Shown here piece by piece: positions 47,274 through 60,123 of a stretch of 64,000 bases of DNA. Each line of letters begins with the position of its first letter. The stretch's first letter is position 1. Both the position numbers and the translations under genes were made by a program. The notes under the pieces were generated by a model. That model ran no database searches. It saw only the letters and a program-made list of their open reading frames with translations, and was not told the DNA's origin. This stretch comes from Acridotheres tristis (lineage: Eukaryota; Chordata; Aves; Passeriformes; Sturnidae): contig CM072884.1 in NCBI GenBank assembly GCA_037013685.1, positions 6,758,001 through 6,822,000 of the forward strand, written 5' to 3'.

Positions 47274-49044
47274 ATTCTACTGGCCAGAATTAGTATTGAA
47301 CACCTCCTCCTATTGAATTATGGCCTATGTGCTGCCAGTCTGGATGCCTAAGGTCAGGATTGGCAGCAGAAGAGGGAGAAAAGTTTCTGGACACTTTAAT
47401 ATCTATGCAGGTACAATTAGTAAGGACCTGCGACTGGTCATACGTTGAGAAAGTGTCGGCGGAAACTTATTTTATGAAACTGTTTTAAACTTAACCCTCC
47501 TAGGAAATTTAAAACTTGTTTGAAGTAGATGCAGGAAGTAGCACTGAGTTAGGACTGAATTTTCCGATCTTTCCCAACTAATTAGGAGTTATAAAGGAGT
47601 TACAAAGTACCTTTTCTTGTTGTAAGAGCCCCTCAAGTACACACAAAGTAGATCTCCAGGGAGTTAAAACTTCCGCTGTTGTTCAAGTGACTCTTTTCCT
47701 GCAGCAGGGTGCAGCCCTCTTTGGTTTGATCAAGTTAGCCAAATAATTTACAATCTTGCATCATGACTAATATATTTTGACAATACCTTGTGCTGTTGTA
47801 AAAATTACTTCTAATAAATGTATGTGAGCTTCTCAATTTAGGAATCATCTATAAACCTAATACTGACAACTTCAGAAGTAAGAAAAGTTATCTGATAGCT
47901 CAGGTAGGATTTTTTAAGATTTCAAACAGAGACACCAGTGCAAATAGTGTGCTATGAATAATTTTTTTGAATGCTACTTCTTGTAAGTTCTTATAAATGG
48001 CTGTTGGGAATTAGCATGAATATGGATTTTTGTTTCCCTAGTAGCTCACCACTGCTACAATCTCTGGTCCAAATAATTTGTACAAAATGATTTATCTGTA
48101 AATTGGAGTATATATATGTGTCCATGTGTTTATAAATGCACATATATGCAATCTATATATACATATACACACACATATATTTCATTATTATACTATCGTC
48201 TGTGAGTGCAAAAGACTTTAGGAATGCAAATTTCAGATTAATTTTTAAACTGCATAAGTCTAACAATTTTGAAAGAAACTGTACCATATTTGTTAGCTTG
48301 AATCTGTTGCACAGTATTCAGTTAAACACTTAACTTGCCTACTCATTGATCCCATGTATTTATGCAGAGCTATGCTCACTTTTAAATTCAATTTCCTCAG
48401 GGAGAATACAAATATTTTTAATTTTGTTTTGTGAGCCATATGTTCAAGAGCCGCTACTAGTTTGCTGTTTCAACTTTCTTTGCCTTTTTCTGCCTTTACA
48501 ACATTCCAGACATTCAGTAGTACAGTCTAAATAGAGCACTGTAAACATGCCACTAAAAAAAGTTTGTTGTGCAATGTAATTTTATTATGAACTCAACATT
48601 TATTTAGTTTTATCCTAATATCCCCTCAGTTGCTCAGTTCTTCTCTGAAAAGCCATGTCTCTTTCTGTTTATTTTGTGAGTCAGCTTTTATAAATTTATT
48701 GCTCCTCATTCCTTTTATCTTAGCTCCAGCATTGTGGGTTTGCTACAGGGCTACTTTAGGGTGGTTTTTATTTTTATTTTTAATGTGTTTCTGACCACTA
48801 GACCATAGTAAATGTGTCTTCATTGAATGATGGCTAATTTTTTTTTCTTTTTGCTGTATTAAATTTGTCTCTCTCTTGTGGTCATCTGCCCATTTTCATG
48901 ACTCATCCTTCTTCTTCTGTTTGGTCTTGACAAGAAAGTAGAGCCTCCAGGGATCTCAGGAAGAGCAAGTGAGACCCCAGGAGCAAATGGGCAGGAGAGG
49001 CCAGGAGCTAAAATGCTGCAGCCAGACTGGATGACAGTTTTCAC
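47271..49044. other. AT-rich noncoding DNA
   Basis: Contains a mixed TA/CA simple-sequence patch at 48109-48180 and no supported gene. Confidence 0.5.
48109..48180. repeat. Imperfect (TA)/(CA) simple sequence
   Basis: Alternating TA, TG and CA stretches with interruptions. Confidence 0.8.
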
Positions 49045-49136
49045 CTGCTGGCAGGGGGAGAGGGCTACAGCATCTGCTCCAGGGAAAACAGCAAAGAGGA
49101 AAAAGTGGCCTCATTTCATAAAAGGTGTAACTAAAC
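49045..49136 (-). other. Weak candidate exon, same strand as the 39.6 kb gene
   Basis: On the minus strand, a long pyrimidine tract ending in 'cctcttgcacag' precedes a 92-nt segment that ends in CAG before the donor-like 'gtgaaaac'. One frame is open across it but is cysteine- and proline-rich and pyrimidine-biased, unlike typical protein. It may be a noncoding or untranslated exon, or chance. It sits about 9.2 kb upstream of the last exon. Confidence 0.15.
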
Positions 49137-50385
49137 CTGTGCAAGAGGCAAGGAGAAAAGACAGAATCTGGCTTTGAGTGTATTTGTATGTGTGATAAAT
49201 TTCAGCTTGGGAAATAACCAAAATTATTTAATTGCATCATTAAATTTTGCCATCTGCAGATTTTAATTGATGCTTGATTATTAGAGTGAGATGTCCTGTG
49301 AACATTTTGGGTAGTAATTTGAAAACTTGAAGCACAGTTGCAATTCCAGTGATGTGGATCCTTTGCAAGATGGAGTTATAATTATTTGGATGCCATCTAA
49401 AAACTGCATTCCCTCCTTTGCTACATAATTGTTTCTGTAACCAGTGGATTTCCCGTATCAGATTTTGAGGATTCCACTCTGAAACACTTGTGTAGATCAA
49501 ATTCCTTTTCTGTTGAAGTGCTTTCCTGGCCTATAAACTTGACATACAGGATGAATTGTCTTAATTTCTTATGAACACTAAGGATCTAGTTTCCATCTTG
49601 TAGGAATTTTTTTATCAGGTTCTAGCTGTGACAACATATTTTTTATCCCAAACAATGCTCTACTCTGCCTTATCATTAGTCTTGGCATCTTGCTCACTGT
49701 AATCTTTCTCTCTTCTCCCACCCCCCATTACATGGCATTTTAAATCTTCTAAGTGCTTCATGTATGTTATTTTTCTCAAGTTTCAACTCAAACTTCCATG
49801 ATATGCTGCTTATCTGTAAAGGTCAATACTGATTTGATATATCTTGGCAAGCATTTTTTGCAGTGTGAGGTAGGGGAACAGGATATCAAAATTCCCTGTC
49901 TTTGCATTACAGAGTCCCCGTGGAGCAGCTGCATCAAATTTTTCACATTATTTATGACTGAAGCAAAAGTAACTTTCTGATTGTCCTCATTTTTGTGATT
50001 TGTCCCCTACTCAATGTCATGCTAGCTTCCCTCTAGAAGAAAGTTTTGGGATCATTAGTCAGATGGGAGATCACATACCTTTGTGTAGTTATTTGAGATG
50101 GTTAGATACCATCTAACCATATAGGTAATTCAGTCAAATACTTTGAGCTAATTTAAATATAAAGTGCACTAAAAATCTCTACCCACTTCTGCACCAAAAA
50201 AATCACCACCTACATTTTAGCTGCTGCTATTGTGAACTCCTGGGATCACTTTGTGTTAAATTTAACTTTGAAACTGCTAACTTCTTTATACTCTTTCTAC
50301 TTCAGAGTCTTTTCTCATTTGATTATGATTTTTTTTCCTTCTAAAATAAGGTTTTATCGAGATGGGGGTTTGTCTCTTTTTGCAT
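49137..50385. other. AT-rich noncoding DNA
   Basis: No gene recognised. A minus frame at 49240-49500 lacks splice signals. A short perfect hairpin lies at 50098-50120. Confidence 0.5.
50098..50120. repeat. Perfect 10-bp hairpin, 3-base loop
   Basis: Arms atggttagat (50098-50107) and atctaaccat (50111-50120) flank the loop acc. Confidence 0.85.
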
Positions 50386-50654
50386 GTAACAGATGATAGA
50401 AAAAGAGAAAATGGCCTCAAGTTGTACCGGGGAGGTTTAGATTGGCTATTAGGTAAAATTTCTTCACCAAAAGGGTTTTTAAGCATTGGAACAGGCTGTG
50501 CAGGGAAGTGGTTGAGTCACCATCCCTGGAGATGTTTAAAAGGGGTGTAGGTAGGGCACTTATGGACAGGGTTTAGTGATGAAGTTGGCAGTGATGGGTT
50601 TCCCTGGATGACCTGAAAGGTCTTTTCCAACCTAAATGATTCTATGGTTCTCTA
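50386..50654 (+). mobile_element. CR1 LINE 3' end, sense
   Basis: A clear CR1 3' end: 'aaaatggcctcaagttgtac', 'cggggaggtttagattgg', 'attggaacaggctgtgcagg', 'gagtcaccatccctggag', then 'aaaggtcttttccaacct' and the terminal 'gattctatggttct', which matches the short 3' repeat unit of CR1. The copy is 5'-truncated, with no reverse transcriptase, and moderately diverged with small deletions. It is one of the two best-preserved CR1 copies in the window. Confidence 0.95.
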
Positions 50655-53600
50655 AACAATTTTCTCTGTAGTGTAAGAGAATGGGAGACTTTGTGGCTAC
50701 TGATCAGTGGGTGGTAAATTCTATACCTGAATATTGAGGTAGCTGAGAAATATGCCTCTTTGTCTAGAACTGAGATTTAATTTCTAAGCTTAGCCTGAAG
50801 AAAAAAAATAATGCAGTCCATGAAGAATTTAATGTCTATTCCTGTCAATGCTAAAGGAGGAACAAACACAAAACAGGACAGTGTGCAATCCCTATAAACA
50901 AGCCTTTTTAAGAACACAGGGATAGAACCAAATAATCAAATTAGTAAGTATCCATAATAAAGAATTACTGCTGATGTGAATTGTTTTTCCCCTTGAGTTG
51001 TCCCTCTGTTTCCTGGGATGTATGTTTTGCTTCTTTACTTTTTTTGGTGTCAGGTCATTGTCTTAGTCTTTTTCATCCTAGGTTCATAGTTATTTTGAGC
51101 ATCCTTCTACTTCTATGGCTTGGAAAACAATGACACTTGGTTAAACTCTGTCTTTTGAGAGGAACCATTATTACCGTCCTAAGTTGTGCTCTATTACCAA
51201 GTTTTCCAAGCACTTACTGGCTCTGTACTAAGCACTTTGGAGGCTTAGTAAACACAGAAATAATAATTATATTAAAGCTGAAATTACAGCTAGGGCTATG
51301 AACAGGAAATCCATGCCTAAGTGCATTTTCATCCTTGTTTAAAGAAAATGAGTTTTGGGGAATTGGTTCTTAACATAATATTGTAGCATGAAAGTAAGTT
51401 ATTTGGTGAAATATTTTCAGGTAATTGTTATGCCCACTTAAGACAGTGAAAACATAAGATCAGTGCTATCTTAAACAACTAGGGCTGTGGAATGAAACCC
51501 ATCTTTTGTTGAAGAAATCTGGAAGGTCGGTAGGAATGTTCTACAAAAAGACAAAAGTGAGAGTGACATAGAAAACTATTTGTTTTAAATCGCATAGTCA
51601 AATAATGACATAATTGAAGTGAAAAGCAGAAATTTCATTAAAATAATTAGGGACATTAATTTAAATATTAGAGATGATATTAAAAGATAATAAAAGAGAC
51701 CAAATATGGAGAATATGGTTCAGAGACGGGTCAGGGTTGTCACCACTCAAAGTGAAAAAGCCCTCTGTGCTGGCCTAGTGCACCACAACCCTTGTACCTG
51801 CTCCTTTTGACTATTTCCGTCCTTATTGATTTTAGTTTTTCAGTGGCCTCACATTCACCTGATGTTTGTCCCTTTCATGTATCCAAACTGCTGGGCTGTA
51901 GGATTGGTTATGCATGGGGTAAAGCTTTAGAATCGGATTTTAGCTTTTCAAAGGTACAGAGGGGGACACAGAGTAATTCCAATGCAACAAGCTGTATAGA
52001 CTCCTGGCCCCTCAACAAAGTCTTAGTGATCCTCCACTCCTTTGTGAACTTAACTGTGTTTAAAAATGGAATTAGAATGCTGATGTCAATGAAAACAATG
52101 CAGGATGTATAAACAAAAAAGTGTCAAATACAAGAATGTACAGTTGCTAAATTTTAATGTGTTTCTCAATACAGCTTTATTTTTTGTTATTTTATATTTG
52201 GCTTTCATCGTTCAAATAATAACTGCTGTTAACTATATTTGCAAAATAAAATTCTAAAAAGGGAAATCTCCTTTATAAACAATGAGAGAGTGCTGAATTT
52301 TTCCATTTTATACCTAAAATCAGTTATCCAAGAAGTTATAGTAAGTATGACTTGTGTTCACACAGTTTTATTGCTTTAAAATCTGATCTTGACTATTAAA
52401 TGTTTATATACTTCTTTAGACACCTTCTCTGTGTTCCTGAAATTTCAGGGGTGTATTTAATTTGCTGAGTTTGTAGCATGTATGATGTAGTGACTTGAAA
52501 TATCTCTCATGTGTGCAAAGGTATTGCCAGATAATTGACTTTATGCTCCTGAACCTCATTTGCTTGAATAAAAATTATTTATACTAATTCAATAAAGACT
52601 AATGGGCCTGTTAAAATTAGTTGCTTTCAAAACAGTGCATTTATTGCCATAAATATCCCTGCTTTCTCCAGAAGCAGAGGAAAGCTCAAGGTCTTAGTTT
52701 TCTCCACAGAAAGAGTCTTGGCTGCAGAATTGCTCACATTACACACACAACACCCTAGACACGTTTTGTAGAACTATATAAAACCATTCTCATTATTTCA
52801 ATTTATGGTGTAACTGGGTGCCAAAGCCTTTGAGCTTTGGCTCAATGTGAGCACAATGCAGGTTATGAAAGGACAGTATAAATGAAAAATACCTGACCAT
52901 TACACAAAGGATACTGACACTATTGTGCTCTATCCAGTTGTTTACTGTGCAATAGTATGGAAAGTCTATTATACTAGTTTTATAGTTACAGATGCTGTGT
53001 TGGGACATTCATCACATGGTCTTGAACAAACATGGGGAAATAACCAGTTGCCTGTTATATACTATATCCTCAAGACAACAACCCTTTTCCCATCTAGGGG
53101 AATGCATTTTTCAAGCAATATTGATTTTTCTTTCATTCTTCTGTCCTCTCTTCTGTCCTTAAGAAGGCAGTTTTAGAACTATCTTTGGTCCTTAAACTTG
53201 TTTACATGGATTTGCTTAGCCTTTCTGGTTGTTTTTTTTCGTTTGTTTGTTTGTTTTTGTTTTTGGGTTTTTTTGTTTGTTTGTTTTTTACAAAAACCTT
53301 GTATTCATTGAAGTTAAATGCTGGACTGTGATCACCAAAATACAGTACTTTTGTGGGTCAGCCCCCTGCAGGACATGTGTCATTTTTGGCTTCTGCTGTC
53401 AGACACCTGGAGGGATCTGTAAAAAATGTGATTTGTTTCCAATGTCACTTAAAAGCTGTTAGTCAGATAAAAGCCTTTTGAATTAAACGTTCTTACCAAC
53501 AGGTCCTTGGTTTGATTTGTTGTCACTGATGTATGTCAGACAGATCCCACTAAAAAACAAACTCAAATGGCTGCCACCACGAAATTGCCAATTAACAACG

Positions 53601-56600
53601 CTATTTTTGACTTTAAGACAAGGAGTAAGAAACCTGGGTTTTTAAAGCCTCTTTGTGCTTTGATGAAGACTCACATGGATGGGTTCTCCATGCACAAAAA
53701 AGCAACAAGCTTAAAAATTCAAGAGGAGCTAGCAACCTGCCCTCAGCTGCCTTCTGTGCAAAGAGACCTTTGACCAAAGTTTTGAAGCTCAGTCCCCTTG
53801 AAAATGTTTTGATATAACTCTGGCCTTTTCCAGGTAAGCGTACAAGTCTTTTGAACAGTATTGCTGTAAATGTGATTTGTGAGAAGAGCAAACAGAGTTT
53901 TGAGCAACCTGTTTGACAGGTAGTGATTCATTTGAGGTTTGCTATTTATGTATTTGAAACTTCTTCCTTTATCCCATTCTTTTTCAAATATTTCTCACTT
54001 TAAATTTGGAAGAGATCATGCCTACATATAGCCAACGTGAAAAAATATTTCTTTTTCTGCAAAGCATATTCACATAAATTTCATTTTTCTGTGAGAACAA
54101 TCTGTGTAGATGAAGGCAAGTGTATGTCAAAATAGGATGGAGAAAATGTTTCCTCTAGGTTTCTGTTTTTTCAGCTTTTCTTATTCATTTAATGGTTGTT
54201 ATCCTATCTTTATGATTTGAAGTTTACCTTCTAAAGAGGCTTATGAAATACATACATAAGAACTTAATAGGGTTAATTAGCAAGTTACAGTGATGGATTT
54301 ATTTAAAAAAAAATCCTATGTGAAGTTTCATTTAGCTGTAGACATGGCTTTTCTTATTTTTAGATGCTAGTTTCATCATCATGTGTTTTGAAAAAATGCT
54401 CTGACCCCTACATCAAGAGCATAAGCAGAAAGAGCTGTTGTAGGAACTTCATATGAGTATTCATAGGACAACCTATAATTTATGACTTATGTTTGATCTT
54501 AGCCTTTTTAATTAGAAACATATTGCATCTGCTTAACATTGCTGCTGTTTTGTTGCAAAAGATTTTCTGTATCAATTAATCTAGTAATATCCCTGAGCAA
54601 TCTGAAATTGTTGAAGAAGATGGAAATTGGCTGATGAATGTATTGGTCACTTCAAAGGCATGTTCAAATCTATCTTCTTGCTGTCCTAATGAATATGGAA
54701 GCCTGCCCAGTGTGTGATTGGATTTTAATGACTCCAAGGTCAGGGACTTTGTAAGGTGTGAATCTGCTTGCAAGGTCACTAGTGGGAAACAGCATGGATC
54801 TGAAAATAAACAAGGAGCTGTCAGGGATATTAAGTTTTTGTAGAAAAACCCTTGGGATGAAAAGGTTAATAGGTGATTGCATTGTAACTTGTTTTGAAAC
54901 TCAAAACGAGCTGTAATTCTACGTGCATTATACCTTGCATAAGAAACAGTGGTAATTTAAAATGTGGGCAGTGTTTGATTGTAATAGCACCCTAGCTCAC
55001 CAAAAGCTTGCATTTGCCACTATATAAACCAGTCCACATAATCAACATGTGCTCCAAATGCAGACCTTTTGGAGAAACAGGTGAAATTTCCTGGTCTAAA
55101 CTACCCATGAATGTGTAAGTACATTTGCTTCCCGCAGAAAACTCAGACTAGCAACTCCTCATAGAAATTCATCTGGCATGTACAGCAGTTATCCTCTATA
55201 TTAATTTGCTATTCTGTAGAGATTATTCAAGCTGCAGAAAAAATAATAGGGAATGAGTCTGAAAATACTAAGAAAGTTTATGAATTACTTGTCGTAAGGT
55301 ACTTGACTTCTGATAGAACAGTACAGAAATTACTTCTGCATGAGGGAAATACAAAAAAAAGAAACAAAACCACAGAGGGGGAGAAATTTGGGGGGCTGAT
55401 GACAATGTTTTGGTAGGATAAAAATTTAATTTACTAAGAAAAAACCTCAGAGCTGTTGGACAATTTACCCTGTTGGTTTGGGGCAGTGGGTAGTTTCAGA
55501 CATGGCTACAGCAGCTGCAGTTTCTCCCAAACTGTTTGTACCAATGGGAGGTTTCATCTGATGGGCATGTTCAAATGACTGCTTAACATATTAATGTATA
55601 GTGGAGTTCTGTATAAACTATTTCCTGTCACTGGAAAGTCCCCAGACTTAGTGACCAAAGAGACAAGAAAAAATACCACAAGTACCCCACAGCTAGGGGG
55701 CAAAAACCAATTTTATTGAAGTCCAAGTGTTCTGTAATTTCTTTTTTTATTTTTTTTCTCCACAGAAAGTATATGCATGTATGTCAGCATACAGATTTTT
55801 GTATATGTCTTCTACTCCACATCTGTGGATTTTATGTCTATGTTGAAGCTGCTAACAGTGTTTTGGCCTGTGTGATTCATGTTTTCTTGATTAAACTCAT
55901 CAGTATATCAGTAGTAACCCAAATTTAGCTGCAAATTTAGTTGCCACAGAGGATCTGCATTTAAAACAAAGACTTGGAGTTTTTGCTATAAATAAAAAAT
56001 ATGTTGCATACTTCTCAGAATAATGCTTAGTCTTTGCATTCTTTATGGTGTAATATAACCAATAGTCATATAAAAAATAAAGCAGAAGTGTTTTGCCAAG
56101 ATTGAAGACTTTCTTGGTTTTTAATTCATCCTATGTACATTCACTGTAGTCTTTTATGGTGGGCCACTGCTTCATAGATTTCACTCTCCTGAATGCAGAG
56201 GCTCAGGTTTCTATTTCCATCTGGTTTTGGAGTATAAGAGAGGAGGAGAAAGGGAGAAAGGTGTTTTGTTTCCACTTGCTCACTTATTGATTATCAAGAA
56301 TCCCTTTTTCTTTCTGCACTCTGCCTGGCTACAAGAAAGAGAGGGCATTGACTGGGTTTTCCTTAAATGTTGTTTTAGGCTGATAATGGTTTGAAAACAA
56401 AAATTAATTCATTTCCGTTTTCTGTCTTTAAGATACATTGAAAATGTCAGTATTGATATTACACAATTTTGAAAAAGAATAAACTTGAAAGTAATAACCT
56501 GCTGCAGTTTTATAGTGAAAGCAGTGAAACCTGTTAATAGGAAGAATATTACCTTTGGGATTTCCTTTGTTTAATGGCTGATTCCAATGATTATAGTAAC

Positions 56601-57726
56601 TCTGTATATTCTTAGTGTTTGCAAGCATTCTTTGTATAATCTGTAATGGGTTTGTAGAAATGTGAACTGAATCTATGTTTTTGCAGCCACTTGATGGAGA
56701 GCTGCTGAAGGCATGGCTGCAAAAAGCATTTCTTTAAGGCAAAACCTTAATATACTAATCTCTATTAGTTGTGATTCTATAATGTCAATTTTCAAGCCAT
56801 ATGTTACATGTTGCTATCATTATATATATGAATTTATTATCCTGTTCTTTCTATGTAGTTGCTGGTTTTAATTTTTGAGGTTCAAAACTGTGGGCAAGTT
56901 TGTCAGCCACATTCCAGCTTCTGATTTGACCTCTGCATTGCCTCTTACATAGACACATTGACAGTAAGTTTGGTGTCCAAGTCCCCTTCTGTTTTTCTAT
57001 TCTTGCACTCTCACTAAATTTTCTCATATTCTAGATATGTTTGACTGTAGCTTTAATTTTCACTGATTTTTAACAACTAATCAGTCAAAACTGTCTCTTT
57101 TCACTGGTTTTCTATGCACTTTGTGATAAAGTGATATTTCTGAAATTCCAGCTGTTTAGTCAGCTTTGGTAAAACAAAATCTTGAGATTGGGAAAAAAAT
57201 CTATCTGCTACACTTTTGGATAATTTTCTGTTTCAGCTTGTCTGATATTGAATTATGCAGTCATTCTTATTTAAATTCTATGTTTTAAGGACACACATCA
57301 GAGCTCCATGAGTGGTTTAATTGAAGTGCTGAGTTATATTTTGGAATTCTATACCACCAAATCTGTGGCATGTAAAATGGCAATCTTAGAAACAAATGAC
57401 TTTTTTCATTAAAAATATCTGCTAATTTTCTGCAAATTGCACTAATTGCTCATTCAACAGTAGTAATGCACACAGCTTGGTATAAGATCTCATCTTCAGT
57501 GGATTTCTGCTCTCTGTACAAACTCCAGTCACATGCAGCAGAGCTGGAAACAGTTCCAATGAATCAAAGAAATCACTGGCCTCTTTTATTCTATTTTTAG
57601 TGTCCTTCCCATTGCTAGTAGAGCTTTTACTGTGAAAACATGCTGTTGTATTTTTTACTGAAAATATGATGAGTAATTATTTTTTAAAGCAGAGCCAAAA
57701 AGGAGAATAATCTAAGGGCATCCTAC
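50655..57726. other. AT-rich noncoding DNA
   Basis: No gene is supported. The 106-codon plus frame at 51792-52112 and the 68-codon frame at 53567-53773 begin with ATG but have no splice context or recognisable domain. A (TTTG)n tract lies at 53230-53290. Confidence 0.5.
53230..53290. repeat. (TTTG)n-like simple repeat
   Basis: T-rich tract with repeated tttg units and interruptions. Confidence 0.88.
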
Positions 57727-57897
57727 CCAGAGCCTGTTGGAGTGGGTAATTAGCAAGCCACCATGAGACAGTTCTGCTTGCATGAGTGTTAAACATTTAT
57801 GCCACTGACAAGTGATTGAGCTCTCTCCACCCCAGAGTGAGAATAAGAGGCCACCAGGTCCCTCCATCAAGAGAAGGCCCATAAAGTTCCTGCATCC
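57727..57897 (-). other. Candidate exon, unidentified, same strand as the 39.6 kb gene
   Basis: On the minus strand a strong pyrimidine tract ending in 'ctgtttcctcag' precedes a 171-nt segment, an exact multiple of three, that is open in phase 0 and ends before the donor-like 'gtaggatg'. The open frame includes residues NFMGLLLMEGPGGLLFSLWG. The reading is hydrophobic and does not resemble the polar tail encoded at 39.6 kb, and I recognise no family. The donor is weaker than the acceptor. It could be an upstream exon of the same gene, an exon of another transcript or chance. Confidence 0.2.
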
Positions 57898-58658
57898 CTG
57901 AGGAAACAGAGCAGGAAGGAAAAATGAAGAGAGCTTGGTTTTATAAAGGACTCCTGCTTCTTTTCTAATTTTCCTTTGATAGCTGAGCTTCCTTAAAAGT
58001 AATGACTGGTGAAGATGTGACAAAGACAGGGTTGGGGAAAGAAGAAGGGAGCTTATTCAGGGACATTAAATTAGAATGCAGATGCAAGGAAGATTGACAC
58101 ATTAGGCACTGTGGAAAGCAGAATGCACTGCTGCTAAACTGTGTGACAGGAGAGGCTGTAAAACCTAAAATCAGCTGTGAGAAGAATAGAGGAATGGGAT
58201 CAGCCCTGACTGAGTATGTGACTGAAACATTCAGAGCTTTCCCAAAAAATCCTTTAATCTCTCTGCAGTTGTCAAGCCCTTCTCACCTCACACTTCTGAG
58301 GTGGCCTCACCTGATGTTATACTGTATGGTTTCAGCTGATTCCTGCTATGTTGCAGAAAAAGGAGCTTCATTTTTCATTATGTCTGTAATGAGAGAGTCG
58401 TACTTAGCAGTCACTGCCTTTATGGTTGCTTAAAAATCAAAAGAATCAAAGGGCTGTTTTGTATATGCAAGTTGCAAAACAGCAATATTAGGAAATTATT
58501 GAAGTTAGTCAAAAAGTCTCTTCATGTTGAATATTCCACTGTTGTATGCCTGACCTGCTTGTTTAAGTTTGTAAACTCTGGAGGAAAAATACTGTGTTAT
58601 CTAATTGTATGGATCTCTGTGTAGTAAATCTTCAAACTATATATATATATATATATGT

Positions 58659-58707
<49 letters not shown>

Positions 58708-60058
58708 TGTTTGGGTACATTTGGAACACAAAATATGAATCAAAGGACATCCAATCCTGCAATCAGAATACCTTGGGTGAAAAGGCAAGTCATCTCTGAT
58801 AGTGCTTCTGAGGGGCAGAGGACCTTTCCCTGCATCACTGGTCATTTGGTGGCTGAATTAGCCCTGCCATATGGGAGCTCTGGGCTCCACTTGCAGCCAA
58901 TGCAACAATCATCTACTTGGCTGGGGAAATTCCCAGCGGCAGGTGGATGTTGCTGGAGATTTTTATGGAACATTGCTTTTCTTCTTTATAACCAGAAAAG
59001 GCTTTTATTTTCCTTTACTTCCCCACCATCCCCATAAGGTTTTCACTAGAAATGAATCACAGCCTCGGGGGAGGATGGGTGTGTTCTGTCTGTCTTCTGA
59101 AAAGTTCAGCAGGCAAAGTTTGTATGATTTTGTCTTTGATAAGGAAAAAAAAAAAGAGAACAAGACATTTCAGAGCTTTCAGGAGATGGGAGATGTAAGA
59201 GCAAGCTTTCTCTCTGAACTGACTGTCCCATCAATTGCAGCATGAAGGAAACAGGGTTTGACATCTCACTGGACAAATTTATGCTTTTGGAGATGTGTTT
59301 AACTTTTCTGCCATTTCCCACTGAATAAAGAAGTTTAAATTTCTGAATGATGAAGGACATTAAAATATATTTTTAAATTTACCAGTTCCTCCTAATGACT
59401 AGGCACTGATGCCTAAGTTCAGAAAAAGTACAAAGATTTATGAGAACAACTCACTCTCTCGAATATGTTTTACTATTAAATAAAAGTGCTCAGAAGCCTA
59501 ATGTCAAGGGTCAAAAATATGGAAATTCTGATCTGGGTCCATCCACTTAATTTTAGATATTTATATGTGAGTTTTGATATTTTAACTCCTTTTTTTGTGC
59601 CAATGGAAAGAACTCGGTGCTTTTCAAACATGAAATTATGCTGATCTCAACTCCTTAACTTTGGGTGAGAGATCTGACCTCTAGATGCCTGTTTTCTTTC
59701 TCTATATCCTCTCTAGCTCAGATGTATTTAAATGGAAAGAAACCCATCTTGAATCCTAATTGTTAGGAATGCTGACAGCTTAGAATTTTGTTCAAACATG
59801 GGAGCATCTCCGATATGTAAAATATACATCTTGATACATCTTGTCATCAACCTAACACCCCAAATTAGATTTCCTAAATGTTATATTTATATATGACTCA
59901 GTTTCCCATCTGTGAAATATTCACAGAGCGCTTCCTCACTTCAAAGACGTGCTGTAGATTTTTAGAAAATAGTAAGAGAAGCCTTTTAAGGTGATAAAAA
60001 AATTTATGTAGAGCTATAAAATGCTGTTGAAACCAGGCTTCAACACAAAGGGGTTTAT
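57898..60058. other. AT-rich noncoding DNA with a long TA microsatellite
   Basis: The main feature is the TA tract at 58638-58705. Frames that overlap it on both strands are repeats of Ile-Tyr codons and are not genes. No other feature was recognised. Confidence 0.5.
58638..58705. repeat. (TA)n microsatellite, about 68 bp
   Basis: Nearly pure TA tract with one interruption (tgtatacat) in its left third. Likely polymorphic. Confidence 0.95.
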
Positions 60059-60075
60059 AAGGAATTAGGCCACAC

Positions 60076-60113
<38 letters not shown>

Positions 60114-60123
60114 GAAGGAATTA
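60059..60123 (+). repeat. 35-A run flanked by 9-bp direct repeats
   Basis: The word aaggaatta occurs at 60059-60067 and again at 60115-60123. Between the copies lie only 'ggccacacc', 35 A (60077-60111) and 'gtg'. The arrangement resembles an orphan poly(A) retroposition with a target-site duplication. Confidence 0.6.

Noticed and set aside
47111..47293. Frame with Leu-Val-Tyr repeats
   Set aside because: The repeated residues come from the 9-bp tandem repeat and TA tract, with no gene context.
51792..52112. 106-codon ATG frame, plus strand
   Set aside because: The first residues resemble a signal peptide, but T-rich DNA encodes hydrophobic residues by chance and nothing downstream resembles a known secreted protein.
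53567..53773. 68-codon ATG frame, plus strand
   Set aside because: Polar composition is plausible, but there is no splice context, poly(A) signal arrangement or recognisable family; frames this long are common here.
57712..58023. Whole 103-codon minus frame as an intact small gene
   Set aside because: Its ATG end lies upstream of a strong splice acceptor in a pyrimidine-rich intron-like stretch, so only the part after the acceptor was kept as an exon candidate.
58597..58845. Frames of alternating Ile and Tyr on both strands
   Set aside because: They are translations of the TA microsatellite.
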